From the NCBI GenBank assembly GCA_019022495.1, contig JAFEKR010000001.1, positions 5,208,001 through 5,272,000 of the forward strand: DNA of 64,000 nt, given 5' to 3'. Below the pieces are notes generated by a model, which saw only the letters and a list, made by a program, of their open reading frames with translations, was not told the DNA's origin and searched no databases. How positions within the stretch are numbered: position 1 is the first letter of the stretch; each line of letters starts with the position of its first letter. The translations under genes were made by a program, and so were the position numbers. The DNA comes from Epichloe hybrida. Taxonomy: Eukaryota > Ascomycota > Sordariomycetes > Hypocreales > Clavicipitaceae. Shown here in pieces: positions 25,332-37,907 of this stretch.

Positions 25332-26460
25332 AAAAAAGAAAGAAAAAGAAAGAAAAAGGGTGAGATACCCGGCTGCCATCCATGGACACGATTTGATTAC
25401 ATGTCAGATGCCTGAAACAGACGACAGGCACAGATGAGCTTTGGAATGGGTGGTGGACCGAGATGATTATACCTCTGGTTGCAAAGGTTGTGCAAGGGCT
25501 GTTGTGCAACCATTGACGACTTTGTATGCCTACACGGCTCATGAATCACGAGAGCTGGTTTTTTTTACTACAACAGTGACCTTTTTTTTCTTCTACATTG
25601 TATTTATGCGCCACAAGGTTGGACGTGCTCAAGTCTGTAGCAAAGTGAGTCGATCGATATTTGTCGTTGGCCCTGTATCCAATTTCAGGTGTCCCCTACT
25701 TGTACGCGATGTTCGTGATAGCCAGCTATGACGATGAGAACCAGCACTTTCTGCTTGTCATTTTGATTGGCAGCGAGCACAACTGATACGACATTCCAGA
25801 GTCTACCAAGGTCATTAAACCCTTATTTACACTTGATCGTGACGGACACCTTGGCCATTGCAGCCTTCAAAGCAGCGCAGGCAGGCAGTGCAACAATGTT
25901 GCAGTCGCCGCGGCCAAATGAAGCGTCAGACTAATTCAAGCTGTTTAAAGAGGTCGTTGGGAGTCCAGCGCCACAACATTGATCATGGTTGTAGTCTCTT
26001 ATTTCTCGCCTAAAAACAATACAAGTTTTTTTAAATCCCAGAATTTAAACATGGTGGTATGTCGAAATGAAGAAGGGGGTGGAACATGAAATCCACTGCA
26101 CCACATCGAGCATGTGTTCTTGACGAACATTGTGATTCTGGCGGTCATCAAGCTCGGGGCAAGGCTGCGCGGGACTCGAATTGGTCGGATACACGAGTCA
26201 CGACACTTGGGTCTGACGCGAGGTGGTATGGTGGAAAACGGAGCTTGGCTAGGGTAGAGCTGTTGGGCGCCTTCTTGGGTAAATACCTACCGTGTCAGAC
26301 AATTGGCATGGCCATTGTACCTACGTGTTGAATCGAATTGTAGGGAACTACGGAGGGGGGTCCCCGCTTGGAATTGAGAGACAAAGACAAAAGCAGTGCC
26401 GGGGGAAAGAAAAAACCAAGTCGTCTATTACATTCTCTGAAACCTATAGTAGACGTATCA
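25332..26460. other. Convergent intergenic region
   Basis: These are the 3' flanks of the NTF2-like gene and the permease. An AAAGAAAG tract follows the stop codon (25333-25357). No gene, tRNA or transposon signature is seen in 1.1 kb. Confidence 0.5.
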
Positions 26461-28573
26461 TCAACACAGGAACTTGTAGAACCTCTTCCACCTGGGCCAC
26501 GTCGCTCGGTCCTCCTCCTCTTGCGCCATTAAAATGGGGAGATTGAAATCTCTCCGGCCGGTATCGACGTCCATGTCGCGGATCTTGACGAAGCGCGTGC
26601 GGTAAAAGGCCTTGTGGCAGATGTAAAAGGCGAAGATGATGGGGACGCCCATGAATTTGAGGAAGAAGTTTTGCGCCACGCGAGACGGTTCCATCTCCTG
26701 CCATCCTATGGGGAAGGCGCCGACCCAGAACTGCGCGACGAGGACGAGGGTGTTGAGCGTGAGGCCGACGTAGGATCCAAGGACGCCAACTTGGCTGGTG
26801 TATGCCATTTTGTCGAGGCTCCGGCCACGGGCTGCCCAGGCGCGGCGGAAGCGAATGTGGCAGAGGCAGATGGATGTCCAGGTGAAGACTGTGGAGAGGC
26901 CGGATATGGCGAGCAGCCACTCTAGGACGATGCCCTGCTCTTTGAGATCAGCGAGGAAGGAGAGGATGCCCAGCAGCGCGGCGACGAGGATGGCTACGAG
27001 GGGTCGGCCGCGTCTGTCCACGTAACCTAGGAATTTAGGAGCTTGGCTGAGGTTGGCGAGGGCTGCCAGCGTTCGGGAGGATCCAAACACGGCCGAGTTG
27101 CCGACGGACAAGACGGCGATGAGGATGATGGCGTTCATGACGGATGGGAGGACCTCGATACCGGCTTCTTCGATGGCAATGACAAAGGGGGAGGCCTTGG
27201 CGTCGGATCTGTTTTCGCCATCAATGAGGCGGGGGTCGTCGTATGGAACTAGGAGCCCGACGAGGGTGAGAGCGACGATGTAGAAGAGGGTGATTCTCCA
27301 GAATACTTGCTTGATGGCGGTGGGTAAAGATTTGCGCGGGTTGGCCGTCTCCGCAGCCGCCAGGCCGACGAGCTCTGTGCCTGTGAAGGAGAAGGCTGCG
27401 GTGACGAATACGCTGCATAGGCCCCTGAAGCCGTTGTTAAAGGCGCCGGGGTTTGACCAGTATTCACCGCCGATGTACCCACGGTCTGGTGTTCCGCCAC
27501 AATTGAGTACAATGCCGAGCAGACTGCGAAGAGCTGCGTGTCAGCGTCGATGACTCATTTCACATGCATCGACAAAACTTTCGCGGGGAACGGGACGGGG
27601 AGATGATGAGGGAAGGTGCCGAACGTACATGAAACCGATGACGGCAATGACCTTGATGATGGAAAACGTAAACTCAGCCTCGCCATAGGCCTTGACACCG
27701 AATAGGTTAATGAGAAGGATGATGCTGAGGAAGATGCTGACGAAGACGGCTTTGGGCAGCGTTTCTCCCCAATAGCTAATTGTCAAAGATGCAGCAATGA
27801 TTTCGAGGGGCAGGACTGTAAGCCACTGCAAGGCGTAGCTATGGGGGAGGAGACCAGGCAAATTAGCACGTTACTTAAGGTCATGGTATGAGAAAAGGAG
27901 GGAGAGGAGGGAGGGGAGGGAGGGGAGGGAGGGGAGAGAGGGGGTGACACTCACTTCCATCCCATGGCAAATCCCCAAGATGGATCGAGAAACCGGGTCG
28001 CCCAGGACGAAAAAGATCCAGCGATGGGAAATAAGACGGCCAGTTCGCCCAAGGCCTGACAGGTACAATACAACATGAGTCCAACAATGCTGAATGCGAT
28101 GAGCAATGATGCCGGCCCTCCGGAGTGCAGAGCCTTTCCCGAAGCTACGAAAAGACCAGTGCCTGCAGACACGACAACGCGTCAGACGAAAGCCATCTTG
28201 TGCATCGACTTGTCCCGAAGCAACAAGCGAGGAACGTACCTATCGAGCCGCCTATGGCAATCATTTGCAAGTGTCTCCCCTTCAGCTTCCGAGCCAGGCC
28301 GGTATTGGCAGACTCCAGCGCGGCCATGTGTAAGTCGTAGTAATGGGGTCCATGGCGTCGCTGGCCAGTGCGGCTATTCACCTGGCTGAGATGATCGCTC
28401 GGGAAGAAAGACAGGCTCTCGTCCCGCTTGAAGCTGTCGATGAAGCGTTGTATGCGGGGCGGCGTCCGCTCGTCGTAGTAGTCGGGTTCCCGCATGCTGT
28501 AGGAACTCCCATGTGTGAAGGAATCTTCTTTGCCTTTGAAGTTGCTGAGCTCGACGTCTCGCGGCGACGCCAT
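26461..28573 (-). CDS. Amino-acid permease of the yeast AAP (GAP1-like) family
   Basis: Four exons are inferred: 28240-28573, 27955-28162, 27629-27838 and 26461-27523, all with GT/AG ends and continuous phase, giving about 604 residues. After a soluble N-terminus the hallmark LKGRHLQMIAIGGSIGTGLF of APC-superfamily permeases marks the first membrane helix. About 12 membrane segments follow. Other family signatures are GWNYALQW, the FTGTELVGLAAAETANPRKS segment and RTLAALA. The protein ends FYKFLC, so a C-terminal Cys may be palmitoylated as in yeast permeases. It should import amino acids at the plasma membrane; the substrate range cannot be read from sequence. The intron at 27839-27954 contains a GGGAGGGA repeat. 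Confidence 0.94.
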
Positions 28574-29815
28574 TTCTGAAGGGCCAAGCTCAGATCAAGT
28601 AATGATCCGAGGCCAGAGGATGGCCCCCGGTGTGAGGACGAGCTGTCAGATACAGACAACACGTACGTCACTGCCGGACGGGTCAAGCAAGGTATAGTTG
28701 GGCGTAGGTGTGACGCTGCGAGAGAGACTGGTCACTATCGAGGCTTGAGAGAAGTCAAGTCCCTAGTGTGGACTGTCATAAGCTGTCAATGAGGATAAGG
28801 CCGGGGTGCTCGAAGACCATTCATTGCACCTGTTCGTCAAGTGGAAGGTAGGCGGCAGCCTGGGTTCGATGCCGTTGTAGAGCAATGCTGTACGTCGTGA
28901 CCAGGACATCTACGTGCGAAGAATCGCAGGGGCGGCGCAGGAGCAAAGCGAGGCGCTGCGGTGCTTTTTTCTTCTCTTGTTTTTCTTCTTTCTTTTTGTG
29001 CAAGTGATGGCCGCTGCAGATGCAATGTGTTGGAGGTGGTGTTTGTGAAGAAAGGCGGGCAGCCGACATGACCCGATTGATCCGCGCAGGCGTTTACGGC
29101 GTACATGGCTTGTTGGCGTCAACAGGTCGACAGGCGGATACGGTAATCCGTATCGGCAAGGCATTGTCAGAGAGGAGAGGATCAAGGGCAATGTGTGATG
29201 TGCCAAGAACCCAAGAACCAGGATTGGATGGAAGTGTGTGTGGACGTGTGTGTGGACGTGTGTGTGGACCGACCAAACTGGTCAAGATGGTCCAGGTCGG
29301 TGGTCGGGATGCCACGCTGGACGCCAACGCCAACGCCAACGCCAACGCCACTGGCGAACTAGCCTTGTTATTTATCATGTGTTATGGTTATTGTTAGCGT
29401 TGATAATTGGTAAGGTCCCGAAGTCAAATCAACCGGCGATTTGCGGAACGGGTTAGTCCCGAGCGCAACACACAAGACACGCAAGACACGCAGAGTGGCA
29501 TTGGACACATTGTTCTTGTTGTGGGACCGGTGCGTGTTTTTTTGTCGTGGGACTATCATGGGACCCCAGTTCTTCTTCATAATGAGCCGTGAGACACACC
29601 AACAAAGCATCGTACATGTACATATCGTTCAGCATGCTGGCACCATGTCCCGCCAATGATAATATCCGCTGTTCATCATCCCTCTGCACAAAAATCATGA
29701 CGACGCCGCATTGCAAGTAATAATACTGTACTAAAAAGACATGATCGAGATGGCATTTCTCTAATCGTTCAAACATCGCCTTGGACGCAAATTACCCCCA
29801 ACGCAGCCCTTCTCT
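28574..29815. other. Intergenic region, permease promoter and GH47 3' flank
   Basis: No gene is supported. It contains a GTGTGTGGAC triplicate (29237-29269), an AACGCC block (29325-29348, the same unit as at 17310) and an ACACGCAAG repeat near 29475. These look like ordinary simple-sequence expansions. Confidence 0.5.
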
Positions 29816-32059
<2,244 letters not shown>

Positions 32060-32542
32060 CGGGCCGGCAGCTGCATATCGCGAAACAGGACTGTTGCCGA
32101 TAATTCTTGAGCTCTGGCTATGCAATGATGCCGTGCCCAAGGCAAAAAACGCACGTTCAAAACGAAGTTAGGTGATACCCCCTGATAGGAAAAGGACATG
32201 CATGGGGACAGAGCATGGCGTGGGCGTGGGACATGACCGCCACGATTTGTAGCCACGACTTGTTGCCACGACTTGTTGCAGACCATTACCCACCCGCCTG
32301 CCATCAACGGCAAACCAGCTCCACCCTTCCAGACACATCTCTGGTTTCAACCACTCTCTCTTTTATCATCTTTCATCATGCTTTGATGTTTCGATGTAAA
32401 TTATTCTACATATAAAGCAGCAATCATGCTTACTGAGCACATACGACTGATGCGGTTTTGAAATACATCTACATTGCATCACATGCAGAACGTCGGGTCT
32501 GCCTCGGCCAAGAAAACACGTGTTTAGCGCAACTAAAGCATC
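32060..32542. promoter_or_regulatory. Divergent promoter GH47 mannosidase / ATG10
   Basis: 483 bases lie between two divergent start codons. A repeated CCACGACTTGTTG unit is at 32251-32276. No other signal could be assigned. Confidence 0.4.
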
Positions 32543-33358
32543 ATGGACTTTAAAAATTACCCATTTCTTGACCCAAATGAGTTTGCTGAAGTATGTCATC
32601 ATCTCGACAGCAAATACTGCCGTGCTACTCTGGGTCCCGTGAGGAAACACTGGAAACTCAGGGTTCGCACAGCGCTAGATGTATCATTCTCTGTGGAAGG
32701 GGGGGGCTACTCTACGTATGTCCAGATCATTCGAACGCTGGAGACAAAAGAGGATCTGGACTTGGACTTGACCAATTTTTCGATATCTGGGCGACAAACA
32801 GATGAGTCCATTCCCCCTGAGGATGGCGAAATGGTTGATGCAGAAGAGTCAGACAGGGTACGATTCATGTGAGGTATTGTCCTATTTCAGTGTATCCTAT
32901 TCTCACATGGCTTCTAGGCCGCCATCGTGACGCCTCAACCCCACGAGACGGGATTCGTGGCTTATGAAATTCATCTTCACCCCACTTACAGAGTTCCATG
33001 CCTTTGGTTCAGCATTCATGGCCTCCCTCGAGATGAGCCAGCCTTCAATATAGACACGGTGTTTCGTCGTCTGGTTCCCGACGAGTACAAGGAAGGTCTC
33101 CGCGGAATGGGGGGAATTGGCGGCATCTCAGCAGATGTGAGTGTACCCACCTGTATTTTCTTGAACAAGTCGTACTCAAGGCATTGCTTGCAGCATCATC
33201 CCCTGACGGGACTGCCGTCGTTCTTTGTTCATCCTTGTCTGCTGGGAGACGCAATGACGGACTTCAGTTGCAGCCGCAAGGACTATTTGATGGCTTGGCT
33301 GGGTTTGGTAGGAGGATGTGTCGGCCTGTGGGTGCCCAAGGAAATGGCAATTCAATGA
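32543..33358 (+). CDS. ATG10: Autophagy E2-like enzyme Atg10
   Basis: Three exons, 32543-32857, 32918-33136 and 33194-33358, give about 232 residues in continuous phase. The C-terminal catalytic element HHPLTGLPSFFVHPC contains the HPC motif, whose Cys forms the thioester with Atg12. YLMAWLGLVGGCVGLWVP follows, as in fungal Atg10/Atg3 ends. The middle exon carries the VPCLWFSIHG strand of the E2 fold. Role: receives Atg12 from Atg7 and joins it to Atg5 during autophagosome formation. The N-terminal part is short and acidic, and a slightly different exon 1/2 boundary is possible because the donor is GTACGA. The gene ends 75 bases from the convergent U2 B'' gene. Confidence 0.9.
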
Positions 33359-33433
33359 CGCCCTGGGTATCATGGTTGGAAAACGTCGCCGGGGCGCCAG
33401 AACACAACGATGTCGTCCGATTTCAAATGGCGC

Positions 33434-34136
33434 TCATTCATCATCGCTGTCTTCTTCCATAGCCACATCGCCCTCGCTATCCTCATCTTCTTCCTCGTCC
33501 CGTGTTCGTTTCTGACCTCGGCTGTCAGGTGTACCTGCATCTTTCATAACCTGATCGGCAGCTGTAGGTGGCTTGGATGGTGCTGTCCCTGATGTTGGAG
33601 CGTTGAAAATGCTCTGCTGAAGTGATGTTTGTTCAACAATAGCAGCCCCCGAGGCGTTTGGCATCTTGAATGTTCCATCAAGTTTGGCGACGAAATGAGA
33701 TTTTGACTTGGCATACTGTATTTTCTATGTGCGGACATCCTCGTCAACAACAGGATATGTCAGAAGATGAACTGGCAAACACTCACGAGCTTTCGTCCCA
33801 GAAATTCATGTCCATCCAGGGATCTCATAGCCTGCGTCGCTGTTTGTACGTCCCGATATACAACATGTGCCTGGCCGCGCATTTTCATGGTTTTCAGAGC
33901 GACGATATCCAAAACGGGTCCATATGTTGAAAAGAGCATGTACAACGCCGTTCGGAGATCAGCCTTTTGAATTTTCGATGACGGGAGATTTGTGACATAT
34001 AACCTGTTGGTGTCAGATGGTTTTTTCCGGGTGTCAACAGGGCTGCTGCTTACGTTTGGTTCGGAGGAATTGGTTGGACTTTGGCGGGCAGCGAAGAATT
34101 GGGCGCAAGGCCGCGTGAGGGAACAACCGTTGTCAT
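33434..34136 (-). CDS. U2 small nuclear ribonucleoprotein B'' (U1A/U2B''/SNF family)
   Basis: Three exons, 34054-34136, 33787-34003 and 33434-33724, give about 196 residues. The spliced product contains PPNQTLYVTNLPSSKIQKAD (RNP2 strand and U1A/U2B''-type loop), MRGQAHVVYRD (RNP1), GRKLKIQYAKSKS and the FVAKLDGTFKMP end of the RRM-flanking region. The intron 2 acceptor was chosen so that KIQYAKSKS is kept, a strongly conserved segment of this family. Only one RRM is present, followed by an acidic tail (RTRDEEEDEDSEGD), which fits U2B''/Msl1 rather than two-RRM U1A. Role: binds U2 snRNA stem-loop IV in the spliceosome, probably with U2A'. Confidence 0.92.
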
Positions 34137-34554
34137 GGCGGTCAATCGATCCAACCGTATAAGAAGATATACTGCAATACAGATATGATATGACTATCAG
34201 TAGGGGCTCCAGCGGAACCGTCTGCGTAGGAGTGTTGGTCGGGCGAAGAGGTTTGTGGTTTGTGGGGAGCGGTACCAGCACAATTGGTGAATGGAGATTT
34301 TCGACAACCAGCCTCGCGATGTTGCGGTGGCATGCGAGCAGCTGCTAAAGGGGGGGGGGTGCTTCCGCCCATTGGAGCAATTTTGGAGTGGTGGAGCCGG
34401 TTCTTCCTACCCCACTCACTGTACGTGCCTAGAAACCAACCCCCGCCATCATCTTGCTGTGCCTGCGGTAAGCATTTCCACAATCCTAGTTTCTTCCCAA
34501 CCATTTGCGATAGTAGAGAGCTACTCCTATCGTCCAGGCACGACTCCCATCACC
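34137..34554. promoter_or_regulatory. Divergent promoter U2B'' / ARPC1
   Basis: 418 bases separate two divergent housekeeping genes. It contains a G9 run at 34351-34359 and no recognisable TATA box. Confidence 0.4.
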
Positions 34555-35779
34555 ATGGCTGCTCCCGAGGTTCACCATCTCTTCCACAGCCCAATTGCCG
34601 ACCATTCGTTTTCGGCCGACCACAGCACCCTCGCTGTTGCTCGAGACTCGGCTATCGAGCTTTACGGTAGAGTCGGCAATGACTTTAAGCTCAAGGACGA
34701 ACTTAAAGGCCATGATAAGACTGTCACCAGTGTAGATATAGCTCCCAGTAGCGGTCGCATTGTCACCTGCTCCCAAGGTGTGTCCCGTACCATGTTCCCT
34801 TCAAGTCCGCATGGTCGTCCATCTGAACAGTAGAACAGACCGCAATGCTCTCGTATGGGAACCCTCCCCGACAGGCTACAAGCCAACTCTCGTGCTCCTC
34901 CGAATCAGCAGAGCCGCCACCTTTGTGCGTTGGTCTCCTTCCGAAACGAAGTTCGCCGTCGGCTCCGGTGACCGCGTCATTGCGGTCTGCTATTTCGAAG
35001 AAGAAAACGACTGGTGGGTGTCCAAGCATCTGAAGAAGCCTATTCGCAGCACCATCACCAGCGTGGCTTGGCACCCCAACTCTGTGCTTCTTGCCGCCGG
35101 CTCGACCGATGCCCACGCCCGAGTCTTCTCTAGCTTCATCAAGGGGGTGGACTCTAAGCCCGATCCTGGCGTCTGGGGAGAAAGACTGCCCTTCAACACC
35201 GTCTGCGGAGAGTTCCTGAATAACTCGGCCGGATGGGTTCACTCTGTTGCTTTCTCCCCCAGTGGTGATAGCTTAGCCTTTGCGGCGCACGACAGCAGCA
35301 TCACTGTGGTTTATCCCACCGGCCCAGATCAGCCCCCACGAGCCATTCTTACCGTCTCGACTCAGCTGCTCCCGTTTAAGAGCTTACTGTGGAGCAGTGA
35401 GAATGAGATTATCGCGGCCGGATATGATTGCGAGGCCTTCCGCTTCAAGGGAAGCGAGTCCGGTTGGCAACTGGCTGGGCCGGTGGAGTTGAAGGGCCGT
35501 GATGCTGGAGCTCAGCGGGAAGAGTCTGCGCTCAACATGTTCAAACAAATGGACTTGAGGGGAAAGGCCAAGGACGATACGCAATTGAGGACGATTCACC
35601 AAAACACAATTTCGACAATCCGTCCGTTTGAGTCCTCTGGTGGCCGCGTTACCAAGTTTACCTGTGAGTTTTTTTTTTTTTTCAAATTTTGATATGGGCT
35701 CCATATCATAGCTCACTGGTGACTAACAATGAGTGCAGCAAGCGGCGTTGACGGGCGTGTTGTTATTTGGACCTCTTAG
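34555..35779 (+). CDS. Arp2/3 complex subunit 1 (ARPC1/Arc40), WD40 protein
   Basis: Three exons, 34555-34777, 34839-35663 and 35739-35779, give about 362 residues, the normal size. The protein starts APEVHHLFHSPIADHSFSAD, the conserved blade-1 beginning of ARPC1, and ends in blade 7 with SGVDGRVVIWTS after the last 41-nt exon. WD-repeat motifs include GHDKTVTSVDIAP, DRNALVWE, IRSTITSVAWHPNSVLLAAG and SAGWVHSVAFSPSGDSLAFA. The loop with SALNMFKQMDLRGK matches the amphipathic inserted helix of ARPC1 that contacts actin. Role: scaffold of the actin-branching Arp2/3 complex at cortical patches. Confidence 0.95.
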
Positions 35780-36046
35780 ATAGATATACAGAGAACTGTT
35801 CAGTCTCTCGTGGGATATAAACTAGCTTCTCCTGCAAATGAAGTCTTTACGTGGGCATGCAATGACCGTACAATATGGTGCTCTCGTTTCAATCTGCCAT
35901 TGACTAGAGCAGTCACTGAATCGAAGTTTGTGTCCGAGCACAGTTCAAGCCGTCGAATTCTCGGTGCACGTGATCACCGGTCAATTATGAACATGGATAG
36001 GAGTTTGACTTGGATCTAATTACTGCCACCGTTCTTGAGCGGTCCT

Positions 36047-36786
36047 CTAAGGGAGGGCAATAGCCTCAATCTCGACATCGACATTCTTGGGAAGTGTCTT
36101 GACAGCAACACAGCTGCGAGCGGGCTTATGGGCGAACCATTTCTCGTAGACGGAGTTCATCTCCTGTGTCATTGGTCAGCAATGAGATATGATCTAGAAA
36201 GATGTAAGGCAAAGGACACGTACAGCGAAATGGGCCATGTCAGAGAGGAAAATATTGCACTTGACAACCTTGGGAATGGAAGAGCCGGCCTCCTTCAAGA
36301 CAGCCTCGAGGTTTTGGCAGCATTGCTTGGTCTTATCGGCGATGGAGCCCTCGACCATGGTGCCCTCAGCTGTGAGAGGGATCTGGCCGGAGCAATAGAT
36401 GGCTGTGGGAGTTTTGACAGCCTGAGACTACATTGTGGGAAAGCAGTGTGGTTAGTCACAGACTTGGGTCTCCTGACACCCTCCACTTTCCAGTAATGGT
36501 ATATCTCAAACTCACGTAAGGCCCGACAGCTAAGGCACGCATGTTGTCAGTATAATCGGACATAATTCGGAGAAGGCTTATCCACGGGTCAACACTTACG
36601 GAGAGGAGCATCCTTGGTGAAGATGATCTGCTGGTCTGCCATGGTGGATTTGGTGGATTTGGTGCGAAGATGAGCTGGGATCTGTGTGAACTTGCGTGGT
36701 CTTGCAACAATGGCTCTGCGAGCAGAAGTATTGATAATGCGCCCAAGAGAGGATCGCGGGGCAAGCTGAGCAGCAATCGGAGACAT
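36047..36786 (-). CDS. RidA/YjgF/UK114 family reactive imine deaminase (Mmf1/Hmf1-like)
   Basis: Four exons, 36600-36786, 36516-36529, 36224-36427 and 36047-36163, give about 173 residues. Exon 2 is only 14 nt and is needed to rebuild the family motif VGPYSQAVK. The substrate-binding Arg is in the KPARSCVAV segment, and SGQIPLT and [10 protein letters not shown] are also typical. Residues 1-48 form a basic, Ser/Arg-rich mitochondrial-type presequence. An internal Met at 36642 (MADQQIIF) would give a cytosolic form. Role: hydrolyses reactive enamine/imine intermediates of PLP enzymes such as threonine dehydratase. The gene converges on ARPC1, 267 bases away. Confidence 0.93.
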
Positions 36787-37907
36787 ACCTGTGTAGTTGA
36801 GTGTGAAGTGTCAGAATCGGGAGGAACGAGCCCAGTTTGATTAAGAAACAGAGAGTATCCTACAGAAGTGTGGAAATTGGGTGAGAGTGTTTGTTCGAGA
36901 AATTGAGCGATTCGAAGATGTCGGGGTCTTAGGGTTTGGATAAAGGCAGACGGCAGACTGCAGACAAACCAGAGCTTAGCAGACAAGGTAAGCTCCTGCT
37001 CGCTCCGGCAGCGGATTAATTGGGGTGATGGGTGGATGGATGGATGGGTGGCCCACCATCATGAGGGTGCAATACGGAACCTGGATGCCCTCGCGTGCGT
37101 GCTCTGTGTTACATGTGTACGTACAATGTACTCCTAATAATGTACGTTGGCTTTACGTGATAATACGGCGAGGCCTTGGACGCCGGGTCGACCTCCTCGA
37201 CGAAGCTCGGAAGGCCGTCTCATTCCGAGCTGGGGGATGCAAACTTACGCCGAGCAGCCTACGTTAATTGCGCACAACACCCAGTAGTGACCACCCCGAG
37301 GCCTCATCATTTCCGAAGAGATATTGGATGAGCAGCGCTCATCAGAGACTCGTGTTGTAACAGCCTAACAGGTATTAACAAAAGACCGTGTGGAAATGCG
37401 GATTACTTCCGTGCGGAGTACATCCAAGAGAACTCCAGAATCGTGGGTCCAGATGCTGTGATGTGGACCAATGGAGTTCCGAGAAACAGCTCCTATCACT
37501 GAGGTTTGAGTTCTCCCTGTGCCCAAGGAGTTTCGCGCGTTGTGGCTGCTGGACACGTAGTTCTGTGTCCTGTCAGCTTCATCATTCTTTTGCGAGCACA
37601 AGGGAGCCGTTCCTTTCGCATCTTCTTTTCGACCCATCAACACGCTTTTCTCATGTCTTGATCAGTCGGCCTTTTATCATTACCCTGAATGCTCCATTGT
37701 TCTTTTGTCTAACCTTTTACTTCTTTCAAATTTGGCCGAAGATCCCTTGTAATCATACCATTTTGTGTGAGTAGCGAGATGCCATTCCCCAGTCTCCTTG
37801 TATACAAATACATTTGCCGTGTGGCGGCTCTACGGCATCAATTGCGACAGGCACCGCATCTCTTGGAGCCCTCATCAACTGACAGTAGTTTCCGTTTCAA
37901 CAGAATC
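36787..37907. other. Divergent intergenic region RidA / PMT4
   Basis: No gene is supported. It contains GGATGGAT repeats (37030-37047), a GTGCGGAGTACA motif (37411-37422) and a pyrimidine-rich leader (37560-37760) before the PMT4 start. A 5' leader intron in the RidA gene is possible around 36682-36788. Confidence 0.5.
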
